64,000 bases of DNA from Gemmatimonas phototrophica (GTDB lineage: Bacteria > Gemmatimonadota > Gemmatimonadetes > Gemmatimonadales > Gemmatimonadaceae), in NCBI GenBank assembly GCA_945869195.1, contig CAMBNV010000009.1:1-64000 (forward strand), read 5' to 3'. The notes under the pieces are model-generated. The model searched no databases and was not told where the DNA came from. It saw only the letters and a list, made by a program, of their open reading frames with translations. Positions 39,262 to 48,273 of this stretch are shown here, piece by piece; position 1 is the first letter of the stretch, and each line of letters begins with the position of its first letter. A program made the translations under genes and the position numbers.

Positions 39262-41571
39262 ATGATTCTTCCGCTGCTCCTCGCGCTGGCGCAGGACACC
39301 GTCCCGGCCGCGCCGCGCGACACCGCACCCATCGCGGCGCTCGAACGCTTCATCGTCGCCCAGCTGTCGCAACACCGAATCCCGGGACTGGCGATCGCCG
39401 TCGTCGATGGCGATCGCATCGTCTGGGCCAAAGGGTTCGGCCGCATCGACCCGGCAGACTCTACGCGCGCCGTCACCGCCCAGACACCATTCCGCGTGGC
39501 GTCCGTGTCGAAACTCTTCACGGACATCGGCGTCATGCAGCGCGTCGAACGGGGTCGTTTTCATCTCGACTCCGCCGTCTCGCGCTATGCGCCAGACTTC
39601 GCGCCCCAGCGCGGCGGCGCACGAATGCCAACACTCCGCGAACTCCTTCGGCACCAGAGTGGAATGGTGCGCGAGCCGCCCAGTGGCCACTACTTCGATC
39701 CGACGGGCCCCACATTGGCCGCGACCGTTGCCTCGCTCAACCGCACCGCGCTCGTGTACCCTCCGGGCACGGTCACCAAGTATTCGAATGCCGCCATCGC
39801 TCTCGCGGGCCGGCTCCTCGAGCTCGAGAGCGGACTTTCATTCGCCGACGTGATGCAACGCGATGTGCTCGCTCCCTCGGGCATGACCGGCGCTTCGTTC
39901 GCACCAGACCCCACGCATCTCGCGCGTCGCGCGCGCGGCACGATGTGGACACTCGACGGTCGCACGTTCGCAGCGCCGACCTTTCCGCTCGGTCTCGGGC
40001 CCGCCGCTGAGCTGTCCGCATCGATGCTCGACCTCGCCCAGTTTCTGCGCATGCTCTTCGCCGGCGGGGTCGGTCCCGGCGGGCGCGTGCTTGAGGAAGA
40101 AACGTTGCGGGCCATGTGGGGAGAGGGGGCCGGTGCGGCCCGTGGGCTCTTCGGGCTCGGCTTCGCGCTCGGCGAGCTCGACGGGGTGCGCCGCATCGGT
40201 CATGGCGGCTGGCACTACGGTTTCGCCACCGAACTCGCGGCGCTTCCCGACGAACGGCTCGGCGTTGCGGTCTCTGTCACCGTCGACGGCAGTAACGCCG
40301 TCACCTCGCGCATTGCCGACGAAGCGCTGCGCCTCCTCCGGGCCGCACGGGCCGGACGGCCACTGCACACGCCGCTCACGACCAGCGTCATTACCCGAGA
40401 ACGGCGGCGCGAAATCGAAGGCACCTACCGCGGTCGCACGCGCACTGTCGTTCTCGAAGATCGCCTTGGCGACCTCTGGCTCGACGATCTGCGCGGGGCG
40501 ATGCCCACGCTGCTGCGCGCCGTCGACGACTCGACGCTCATCGCGGATGGGCGACTGCACTTCGGAGCGCGCGTCATCGTCGGGCGGGCGCTCGAGGGAG
40601 GTCGCACGATTTTCTACGCGAACGACACGCTCCGGCTCGTTCCCGATATTCGCCCGGCGGCCCCTCCGGCGCACTGGCAGCCCCTCCTCGGCGAGTACGG
40701 CTGGGACCACAACGTGCTCTACCTCCTCGAGCGCGACGGCCGGCTCTTCGCGCTGATCGAGTGGGTTGGGCTCTATCCGCTCACCGAGGTCGACCGCGAC
40801 CACCTGCGCTTTCCCGCGCACGGTCTGTACGCCGGCGAAACCCTCCGCATCGAGCGCAATCCTAGCGGACGCGTCGACGCGCTCGATCTGGGCGGTATCC
40901 GCTTCGCTCGCCGCGCGATCGCCCCCGACGACGGCATCACCTTCCGCATCACGCCAGAGCGTCCCATTGCGGCGCTGCGGCGTGAGGCGCTGGCCGCCAC
41001 CCCGCCGATTCAGTCGGCCGAGCTCGTGGCCGGCGCACTGGTCGATCTCACCAGGGGCGATCCGCGTATCCGACTCGAGGTGCGGTACGCGAGCACGGAC
41101 AACTTCATGGGCTCAGTCATGTACGACCGGGCCCAGGCGCGGATGCAGCGTCCCGCCGCCGAGGCGCTCGCGCGGGTGCAGCGCGCGCTGGCCGCCGAGG
41201 GCTTCGGGCTTCTCGTGCATGATGCCTACCGGCCCTGGTACGTGACGAAAATGTTCTGGGACGCCACCCCCGACTCACTGCGCCTCTTCGTCGCGGACCC
41301 CGCGAACGGCTCACGCCACAATCGCGGGGCCGCGGTCGACCTCTCCCTGTACGATCTGGCGACCGGTGCCGCGGTGGCCATGGTCAGTGGCTACGACGAG
41401 TTCTCCCCGCGTGCCTATCCGTTCTATCCCGGGGGAACGTCCGAACAACGGTGGCTCCGCGGGCGACTCCGATTAGCGATGGAGCGCGAGGGGTTCACCG
41501 TCTACGATGCGGAGTGGTGGCACTTCGATCACGCCAGTTGGCCGCGCTGGGCCGTTGGCAACGTCCGCTGA
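39262..41571 (+). CDS. Serine hydrolase (class C beta-lactamase-like) fused to VanX-type M15D D-Ala-D-Ala dipeptidase
   Basis: FRVASVSKLF (SxxK), YSNAAIALAG, GHGGWHYGF; C-terminal FGLLVHDAYRPWYVTKMFWD, SRHNRGAAVDLSLYD, EWWHFDH. Confidence 0.85.
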   Translation: MILPLLLALAQDTVPAAPRDTAPIAALERFIVAQLSQHRIPGLAIAVVDGDRIVWAKGFGRIDPADSTRAVTAQTPFRVASVSKLFTDIGVMQRVERGRFHLDSAVSRYAPDFAPQRGGARMPTLRELLRHQSGMVREPPSGHYFDPTGPTLAATVASLNRTALVYPPGTVTKYSNAAIALAGRLLELESGLSFADVMQRDVLAPSGMTGASFAPDPTHLARRARGTMWTLDGRTFAAPTFPLGLGPAAELSASMLDLAQFLRMLFAGGVGPGGRVLEEETLRAMWGEGAGAARGLFGLGFALGELDGVRRIGHGGWHYGFATELAALPDERLGVAVSVTVDGSNAVTSRIADEALRLLRAARAGRPLHTPLTTSVITRERRREIEGTYRGRTRTVVLEDRLGDLWLDDLRGAMPTLLRAVDDSTLIADGRLHFGARVIVGRALEGGRTIFYANDTLRLVPDIRPAAPPAHWQPLLGEYGWDHNVLYLLERDGRLFALIEWVGLYPLTEVDRDHLRFPAHGLYAGETLRIERNPSGRVDALDLGGIRFARRAIAPDDGITFRITPERPIAALRREALAATPPIQSAELVAGALVDLTRGDPRIRLEVRYASTDNFMGSVMYDRAQARMQRPAAEALARVQRALAAEGFGLLVHDAYRPWYVTKMFWDATPDSLRLFVADPANGSRHNRGAAVDLSLYDLATGAAVAMVSGYDEFSPRAYPFYPGGTSEQRWLRGRLRLAMEREGFTVYDAEWWHFDHASWPRWAVGNVR

Positions 41572-41809
41572 GACATCGCCGAGCGCCAGTGCGTCAATTA
41601 GAGCGTCCAGGTAGGCCAGCACCGGTACTCCATTATTGCCGTGAGCTGCACGGAGCAACTCATACATCCTTCTCGGCGGCGGAGGGTTCCCCCCAACGCG
41701 CGTCAGCGGTTCGCTGAAGAGTGAACTAGTGGTGGCAAAAGCCCTCCCCCACCCCGCATCGAGCCCGGTGGACAGCCGTCACGGCTCGCGCACACAACTT
41801 TGACTCCCG

Positions 41810-42496
41810 CTATCTGAGCAGCTCGAATCGGACCGAGCGTTTCACGCCGCGCCGTTTGCGCGGGGCGTATCGGAAGAGCTGGGCAGGGCGTCCACGTCCC
41901 TCGGAGCGCCACGAGTCGGTCGCCTCCACGAGGGAGGCACTCTCTAGCGCGCGGCGAAAACTCGCCTTGTGCAGCCCACGGCCCAGGAGCAGCTCATAGA
42001 CCCGCTGGAGCTCCGAGAGGGTGAACTCGGCCGCCAGCATCCGAAACGCGATCGGGGCGATGTCCATGCGGTCGCGAAGCACCAGCACCGCCGCCGTAAC
42101 CATCGCCTGCTGGCGGGGAGCGAGCCCTTCGAGATCAGTCACCGCGGCCCACATCATCCCGACCGGCGGCCGGGTGCCCTCCGGAAGCACCGCCACAAAG
42201 CTCACCGAAAGCGCGGCGCCAGACGGATGACCGCGCCCCTCGTTTGAGGCGCCCACCTGGGCGATCCAGGCCGGGGCCCGCCCGCACCGTTCGCGCGCGA
42301 AGCGTACCGAGGCCACCTCGAGCGCCGACGCCGGATTGAGGACCATCCAAGGCAACGTCGTCGCGGTGCCGCGCGCGCCAGGCTGCACGAGCACGACCAG
42401 CTGACGGCCGGCGGCAGCGCAGCAGACGAGATCGAGTGAACTGGTGGCCGGCCCGCGCAGGGCGCGGGCGGCGGAGGGGCGGGGGCGCTCTGCCAT
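41810..42496 (-). CDS. NrtR-like regulator (NUDIX-related domain plus winged helix)
   Basis: C-terminal wHTH PIAFRMLAAEFTLSELQRVYELLLGRGLHKASFRRAL; upstream NUDIX-like region LPEGTRPP. Confidence 0.65.
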   Translation of the reverse strand: MAERPRPSAARALRGPATSSLDLVCCAAAGRQLVVLVQPGARGTATTLPWMVLNPASALEVASVRFARERCGRAPAWIAQVGASNEGRGHPSGAALSVSFVAVLPEGTRPPVGMMWAAVTDLEGLAPRQQAMVTAAVLVLRDRMDIAPIAFRMLAAEFTLSELQRVYELLLGRGLHKASFRRALESASLVEATDSWRSEGRGRPAQLFRYAPRKRRGVKRSVRFELLR

Positions 42497-42506
42497 CAGG
42501 AGCGCA

Positions 42507-42535
42507 ATTAGTATCGTGTTGCTACTTACTGTCAA
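42507..42535 (-). promoter_or_regulatory. Sigma70-like promoter of the NrtR-like gene
   Basis: On minus strand TTGACA, 17 nt, ACTAAT; AGTA...TACT inverted repeat lies between and over the boxes. Confidence 0.6.
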
Positions 42536-42552
42536 GCCGGGCGCACGCACGG

Positions 42553-42840
42553 TCAGTGCGCGATCGTCCCCTGCTTCGACGTGTCGACCTCGTCGAGCTG
42601 ACCGCCGCGGAACAGGAACGCGTCCATATTGCGCGTGAGGAACTGGCGCGCCGTGGGGTCCATGACGTTGAGACCGTAGTGGTTGATCAGCATCGTCTGC
42701 TGCTTGAGCCACAGCTGCCAGCAGTCCGGGCAGGTGCCCTCGAGCACCCGTGCGCCGATCGCGCCAGGAAATGGCGACCGCGCAAAACCTTCCTTCGACG
42801 CATCGCACTTCTGGCACCTGATCGCCGCCATCGCCGTCAC
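42553..42840 (-). CDS. YggX-like Fe(2+)-trafficking / oxidative damage protection protein
   Basis: RCQKCDASKEGFARSPFPGAIGARVLEGTCPDCWQLWLKQQTMLINHYGLNVMDPTARQFL. Confidence 0.85.
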   Translation of the reverse strand: MTAMAAIRCQKCDASKEGFARSPFPGAIGARVLEGTCPDCWQLWLKQQTMLINHYGLNVMDPTARQFLTRNMDAFLFRGGQLDEVDTSKQGTIAH

Positions 42841-42867
42841 CCTTGAACTGTCGCGTGAATGTGCAAT

Positions 42868-43770
42868 CTAACTCCGCTCCGGCGACGCCGCAGGTGCCGC
42901 AGGATAGCGAGCCTGGAGCCACTCCACCGTCGTCGCGGCCAGCGCCTCCCAGCCGATGTCGACAGTGAGCACATGACCGGCCCCGCGCGTCCAGAGGATT
43001 GTCCGGTCCTGGCTCCCCAGGCGGGCGAAGGCGTGCGTCGACTGCTCGCGCGGCAACCGATTGTCGTCCTCCGACTGGAACACGAGCGTTGGTGCGTGCA
43101 CGAACCCCAGCCGCACCGCGACCCCTCGGGCCACGAACTCGAGCGCTTCAAGCGACCGGCGCGTCGAGCAGCCGTAGGCGATCATCCGTCGTTGCGCGTC
43201 GGGGTCCCGAATCGATCGGCTCCCGCCGCCGCTCAGGTATTTGGTGAAGAGCCCCCAGAGTCGCGCGGTGCTGACCGCGACCTGCATCGGCGCGGGCACG
43301 AAGAGCATCGGCGCAAAGAGCACCACGCCGGCCGCATCACTCTCCGCCGCGAGCCAGCACGCGACCGCGCCGCCCATCGACAACCCACCGACCACGACCG
43401 TCGCGTGCGCCTGGCATAGGGCCTCGTACTCGTCGCGGGTTTGCGCGAGTAGTTGTTCTGCCGTCCACTCATCGAACGCCTCGAGCGACCGTCCATGACC
43501 GATGAGGAGCGGCAGCCGTACCGTCCACCCAGCGGCGTGCAGTACGCGGGCGAGCGGGAGCAGCGACTGCGGCGTGTCGTTGTAGCCGTGGAGCAGCAGG
43601 ATCGCACGACCCCCCTCGGTGACCAGCGTGCGCGACTCCGCGCCAATCACGATGCCGTCCTGGTGAGCCGGGAATCGACGGCGCCAGCGCTGCTCGCGCC
43701 GTCGCGCGAGGAGCGCGCGTTGGACCGGTGCGCCGGCACCAAACAGGAAGAGCCAGAACGCGCTCGTCAC
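42868..43770 (-). CDS. Alpha/beta hydrolase (serine lipase/esterase-like)
   Basis: AILLLHGYNDTPQSLLPLARVL, VVGGLSMGGAVACWLA, C-terminal GAGHVLTVD; GTG start inferred. Confidence 0.75.
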   Translation of the reverse strand: MTSAFWLFLFGAGAPVQRALLARRREQRWRRRFPAHQDGIVIGAESRTLVTEGGRAILLLHGYNDTPQSLLPLARVLHAAGWTVRLPLLIGHGRSLEAFDEWTAEQLLAQTRDEYEALCQAHATVVVGGLSMGGAVACWLAAESDAAGVVLFAPMLFVPAPMQVAVSTARLWGLFTKYLSGGGSRSIRDPDAQRRMIAYGCSTRRSLEALEFVARGVAVRLGFVHAPTLVFQSEDDNRLPREQSTHAFARLGSQDRTILWTRGAGHVLTVDIGWEALAATTVEWLQARYPAAPAASPERS

Positions 43771-43771
43771 G

Positions 43772-44899
43772 TCAGTATCGCGGAACGCTCGGGTCGACCT
43801 CGACACTCCAGCGGTCGATACCACCCTCGAGATTGCGCACCCGCCTGACTCCGACCGTGCGCAGATACTCGACGACCATCGCACTACGCAGCCCGTGGTG
43901 ACAGAAGACCACATACTCGGCGTCGCGCGGCAGCGTCCCCTGGTGGGCCGGCATCGTCTGCATCGGGATCAGCTCCGCCAGGTCGAGTGAGGCGACCGCA
44001 TGCTCCCACGGTTCGCGCACATCGATCACCCGCACCGGGTCGCCGCGCGCGAGGCGCGCCGCGAGTTGCCGCGGGGTGGTCGGGGTCGGGTCGGCGGCGA
44101 CTCCCCCGCCGCAGAAGGCCACGTAGTCCGTGAGCAGTTCGCGCGCCGCGCGGGTGCCGCACCAGACGCAGGTGGCATCGCGTTCAACGAGCACTTCCTC
44201 GAAACGCATGCCAAGCGCGTCGACCACCAGCAGTCGCCCCACCAGGGGCGCACCAATCCCGAGCAGGAGCTTGAGCGCTTCCGTGGCCTGCATCGTCCCG
44301 AGGAGTCCCGGCAGCACACCGAGTACGCCACCCTCCGCGCAGTTCGGCACACTCCCGGCGGGCGGCGGCGTGGGATGCAGGCAGCGGTAGCAGGGGCCCG
44401 ACGGTGCACCAAACACCGACAGTTGGCCCTCGAACCGGTGCACGCTCGCATGGACGTACGTCTTCCCCTCCAGCACACAGGCATCGTTCACGAGATAGCG
44501 CGTCGCGAACGTGTCAGTGCCGTCGAGGATCACATCGTAGTCCGCGATGATCGCACGCGCGTTCTCGCGCGTCAGCGCCATCGTCCAGGTGTCGACGCGC
44601 ACCGACGGATTCAGTGCCTCAATCCGGGCGCGCGCCGACTCTACCTTGGGCGCGCCGATCGTCGTGGTGTCGTGGATGACCTGCCGCTGCAGGTTGTGCA
44701 CCGCGACGGTGTCGTGGTCGAGAATGCCCAAGCGCCCGACGCCCGCCGCGGCGAGATAGAGCGCGGCGGGCGAGCCGAGGCCGCCGAGACCGATGATCAG
44801 CGCCGACGACGCGCGGAGCCGTTCCTGCCCGACCACGCCGACCTGCGGAAGCACAAGATGGCGCGCGTAGCGTTGCAGTTCGTCGGGAGAGAGCGGCAT
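43772..44899 (-). CDS. moeB: MoeB/ThiF-type adenylyltransferase with C-terminal rhodanese domain
   Basis: GLGGLGSPAALYLAAAGVGRLGILDHDTVAVHNLQRQVIH; CYRCLHP; rhodanese VIDVREPWEHAVA...VVFCHHGLRSAMVVEYL. Confidence 0.9.
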   Translation of the reverse strand: MPLSPDELQRYARHLVLPQVGVVGQERLRASSALIIGLGGLGSPAALYLAAAGVGRLGILDHDTVAVHNLQRQVIHDTTTIGAPKVESARARIEALNPSVRVDTWTMALTRENARAIIADYDVILDGTDTFATRYLVNDACVLEGKTYVHASVHRFEGQLSVFGAPSGPCYRCLHPTPPPAGSVPNCAEGGVLGVLPGLLGTMQATEALKLLLGIGAPLVGRLLVVDALGMRFEEVLVERDATCVWCGTRAARELLTDYVAFCGGGVAADPTPTTPRQLAARLARGDPVRVIDVREPWEHAVASLDLAELIPMQTMPAHQGTLPRDAEYVVFCHHGLRSAMVVEYLRTVGVRRVRNLEGGIDRWSVEVDPSVPRY

Positions 44900-44913
44900 T
44901 GGGAAAATATACG

Positions 44914-44954
44914 CGAGGGGGCATCGTCGGCCGTGGCCGTGCGATGCCCCCTCG
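44914..44954 (-). terminator. Perfect 13-bp stem terminator for the 45028-47175 gene
   Basis: CGAGGGGGCATCG-15 nt-CGATGCCCCCTCG, followed on the minus strand by GCGTATATTTT. Confidence 0.7.
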
Positions 44955-45027
44955 TTACGGGAGTGGTCCCGGAACCACCCCCGCCCTCATGTCAGACGCA
45001 CGAGCCATCCGTAGAGGTACGTCGAGC

Positions 45028-47175
45028 TCACTGTTGCTGCACCGCCCTGCGCGCGGCATCGAGGGCCGCCGTGGCCGCATCGAACCGTTGGACCAAGTCG
45101 GCGAGTTCCCGCCCAAAGAGCGCGGGGTCGCCATAGCGGATGGCTTCGTTCACCGACGGGAATACCATGGTGCTGTATCCGTTATCGACGTCCGCTACGT
45201 ATATGAGATTCCTATACCACGGCCTCGAGCGCAAGCCCTCTGCGCGAGTCATCGCACGTTCGACTTGGAGGAGCGCCCGATTGGTCGTGGCCTGACGCGC
45301 AGTGGAGAGTCCCGCCGCAAGGGCCTCATCGCGTGCAGACGCGAACGCGGCGGCCGCGCGTTCCATGCGCTCGATCGCCGAGGCAAGTGGTGCGCTCGAG
45401 CCGGCCCAGCCCTTGGCTTTGAGGTTCTGATCGATTGGCGCGAGATAGCGTCGCATGGTGCGCGCGAACTCGGCGTAGTCGTAGGGGAGTATGTCGGCGT
45501 TCGCGAGCCGCATCATCATCGCGGTGCCGACGCGCGCCGCCGCCGCATGATAGCGGTAGCCTGGATCACCAAAGCGCTCCATGAACGTGTAGGAGTCGTA
45601 GTTCGAGTGATAAATCCCATTCCCACCGCCGAAGCCCCAGTCACTGTGCGGGATCCCGAGATGATTGTAGAAGCCCGCGAAGTCGGAGCCGCCGCCCGGA
45701 TCGCCCATCGACGGCTCGTCGTCGGCCGGGACGCCACTCTGTTTGCGCCAGACGTCATAGACGCTGCCGAGGCCGCTCGGGTCCGGCACTGACCGGGTTA
45801 CGTCGCGGAGCACCCCGCGCAGCGTTGGCGATCCGCCGCCACCAAAGTTCGGACCGCTCGCGCTTCCATCCTGGTTCAGGTACGCCACGCCGCCGCGTGC
45901 GAGCCGGAGCGAATCGTCCTCGACATACTCGGTCGAGCCAACCAGTCCCCACTCCTCGGCATCCCACGTCGCGAAGACCAGCGTCCGGCGCGGACGCCAC
46001 CCCGACTTCATCTGCTCGGCGACCGCGCGCGCGGCCTCGACCACGCTGACAGTGCCCGAGACGTTGTCCACCGCGCCAGGACTCCAGGCATCGCGATGTC
46101 CTCCAATCATGATGATCTCATCCGGAAAGTCGGTCCCCCGGATAGTCCCGAAGGTGTCCCAGATCGACTTGATCGCCGCCGTCGCGGAGTCGCTCCACAC
46201 CTTCACACGCGCGCGCACGGGGCCTGGCCCCACATGGTACCGGAACGCGAGGCCACCCTGCCAACCACGCGGGATGTTCGTGCCGCGCACCTCCTTCAGG
46301 AGTTCCACCGCGTTGCCGTACGAGAGCGGCAGCACCGGAATGCGCGGCACCGGCATCTGCTCGATCGGGATCCGCGGCGCATTCGCGGTGGACGGGTACC
46401 CCGGCGTGCTCGGGTCGCCAGCGCCATTCATCACGCTCCCCCGCTGCACGCCACGGTCGTTGCGAAAGGGGCCCTCGGGATAGACGTCGCCCTGCACATA
46501 GCCGTCGTCAGCCGGGTCGCTGTACATCAGCAACGCCAGCGCACCGTGCTGCTCCGCCTCGCGCGCCTTGATGCCACGAAAACTCCTGCCGTAGCGCGCA
46601 ATCGCGATCTTACCCCGCACCGAAACGCCGAGCGAGTCGAGCTGCGCATAGTCCTCGACGAGCCCGTAGTTGACATACACCACCTCGGCCGTCACGTCCC
46701 CCGTTCCGCTGTAGCCGTTCACCGTCGGGTACTCCGGATGCGCGAGCGTCGTCGGATCCTCTGCGATCTCGCCTTCGCGAAGTTCCAGTGCTTTCGGGTT
46801 CGGAAAAATCCGCCACACCCCGTAGTCGATGGTGTGGGGCAACCAGACCCGGTATTCGCGGACCTCGGTTTCGATACCCGCCTGTTTGAGTGCGTTGATC
46901 ACGAGATCACGCGTGCGCGCCTGCGCGGGGGTCCCCGCGATATGTGGGCGATCGGCGAGTGCGCGCGCGAGCGCGCCGATGCGCACCGAGTCAGCCCGCC
47001 TCATCGCCGCGGCCTCCGCCGCGCGTTGCGAGGCCGCGCGCGCCGGCGTGTATCCGATGAGCGGTTGCGCGGTGAGGGGCGAGGTGAGTGGTGCGGTGAG
47101 CGCTGCGATAGTCAACGCTAGCAGCCGCACGGCGAGGCGGACGACGCCGAGGAGTGGAGGACGAGTGGAGGGCAA
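45028..47175 (-). CDS. Secreted M28-family carboxypeptidase (glutamate carboxypeptidase II-like)
   Basis: GGHRDAWSPGAVDNVSGTVSVVEAARA, TWDAEEWGLVGSTEY, SDFAGFYNHLGIPHSDWGFGG, dimerisation-like C-terminus. Confidence 0.88.
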   Translation of the reverse strand: MPSTRPPLLGVVRLAVRLLALTIAALTAPLTSPLTAQPLIGYTPARAASQRAAEAAAMRRADSVRIGALARALADRPHIAGTPAQARTRDLVINALKQAGIETEVREYRVWLPHTIDYGVWRIFPNPKALELREGEIAEDPTTLAHPEYPTVNGYSGTGDVTAEVVYVNYGLVEDYAQLDSLGVSVRGKIAIARYGRSFRGIKAREAEQHGALALLMYSDPADDGYVQGDVYPEGPFRNDRGVQRGSVMNGAGDPSTPGYPSTANAPRIPIEQMPVPRIPVLPLSYGNAVELLKEVRGTNIPRGWQGGLAFRYHVGPGPVRARVKVWSDSATAAIKSIWDTFGTIRGTDFPDEIIMIGGHRDAWSPGAVDNVSGTVSVVEAARAVAEQMKSGWRPRRTLVFATWDAEEWGLVGSTEYVEDDSLRLARGGVAYLNQDGSASGPNFGGGGSPTLRGVLRDVTRSVPDPSGLGSVYDVWRKQSGVPADDEPSMGDPGGGSDFAGFYNHLGIPHSDWGFGGGNGIYHSNYDSYTFMERFGDPGYRYHAAAARVGTAMMMRLANADILPYDYAEFARTMRRYLAPIDQNLKAKGWAGSSAPLASAIERMERAAAAFASARDEALAAGLSTARQATTNRALLQVERAMTRAEGLRSRPWYRNLIYVADVDNGYSTMVFPSVNEAIRYGDPALFGRELADLVQRFDAATAALDAARRAVQQQ

Positions 47176-47201
47176 CGTGGACCGAGTGAGTGGTGATCGT
47201 G

Positions 47202-48116
47202 CTATTGGTCGAACCCGTGTGCTGCGCGTCCCGGTGCCCCATCATAGTCCTGTGTGGTCTTATAGCGCTCATGCCGGCCATCGCCCGCCGTGGGCTTTGC
47301 GCGGTTCCGCAGCGCGTCCATCTCCCCTGCACGCAACGCAGTGAAGCCCGCCGCCGCCTTCAGCGTCTTCTTGAGCACGGCGCTCGTCTCGCACCCCACG
47401 AGGACTGATGATACGGGAAGCGACCAGGCGTAGCGCAGCGCCTCTTCGGGCTTGATGAGTCGTCCCGCCGGGATCGCACCACCGGCCATCGGCTTCGTGC
47501 CGATCACCGCGGCACCGCGGCGGATGATCTCCGGGAGGAGCTGTTTCTCGAATGAACGAAAGGTCGCATCGAACGGATTGAGTGGCATGCAGGCGAAGTC
47601 CCAGGCAAAGCCGCGCGCGAGCAGCTTGAGCGCGATGTGCGGGGACTTTTCGGCGTGGAACCCGATGCGGCGCACCCGACCCTGCTCGCGCGCCTCCTGT
47701 GCCGCGTCAAGCGCGCCACTGTCGTACATCCAGTCGGGATCATTGTCATAGATCACCTCATGGAACGACCAGAACTCGACCTGCTCTGTCTTGAGGTGGC
47801 GGAGCGTCGCCTCGAACTGCTGCATCGCAGTCTTGTAATCGCGGCGGTGCGCACAACACTGCCAGAGCAGCTGGACACGCTCGCGGTAGCCATCGCGCAG
47901 GGCGAGTCCGACCCATCGCTCGACCTGCCCATCGCCGTATTCCGGTGCGATTTCGAGCAGCGTCACGCCGCCGTCGATTGCAGTGCGCACGAGTGTGATC
48001 ACCTCCTGCTGACCTGCCTCAGCGAGCCGGCGCGTGCCGAGACCGAGGATGCTGGTTGCACCGCCGGAGCGGCCGACGGATCGATGTTCGAGCGGGGTCT
48101 GTGGCTTGGGTATCAC
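47202..48116 (-). CDS. Aldo/keto reductase
   Basis: TAIDGGVTLLEIAPEYGDGQVERWVG, VEFWSFHEV, RRIGFHAEKSPHIAL; GTG start inferred. Confidence 0.75.
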   Translation of the reverse strand: MIPKPQTPLEHRSVGRSGGATSILGLGTRRLAEAGQQEVITLVRTAIDGGVTLLEIAPEYGDGQVERWVGLALRDGYRERVQLLWQCCAHRRDYKTAMQQFEATLRHLKTEQVEFWSFHEVIYDNDPDWMYDSGALDAAQEAREQGRVRRIGFHAEKSPHIALKLLARGFAWDFACMPLNPFDATFRSFEKQLLPEIIRRGAAVIGTKPMAGGAIPAGRLIKPEEALRYAWSLPVSSVLVGCETSAVLKKTLKAAAGFTALRAGEMDALRNRAKPTAGDGRHERYKTTQDYDGAPGRAAHGFDQ

Positions 48117-48273
48117 GGGGCGGCAGTGTCCGGGATTATGGTCGTTGTCTGGCGCGCAGCGGGGTACGTTGACGTCGGTTCGCCGTTCGCACCAGAGGGG
48201 CGCGGGGGAAGATCGCGCCTTGACTGCCCTCCTCAGGCAGGGCAAACTGCGGTTTCCCCTCACCGTGCTCCTC

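Noticed and set aside
41473-41667. Minus-strand 64-aa ORF MYELLRAAHGNNGVPVLAYLDALIDALALGDV... with a GAGAAGGA RBS-like upstream
   Set aside because: The N-terminal half looks protein-like, but the second half is antisense to the M15D domain; insufficient support to call a gene.
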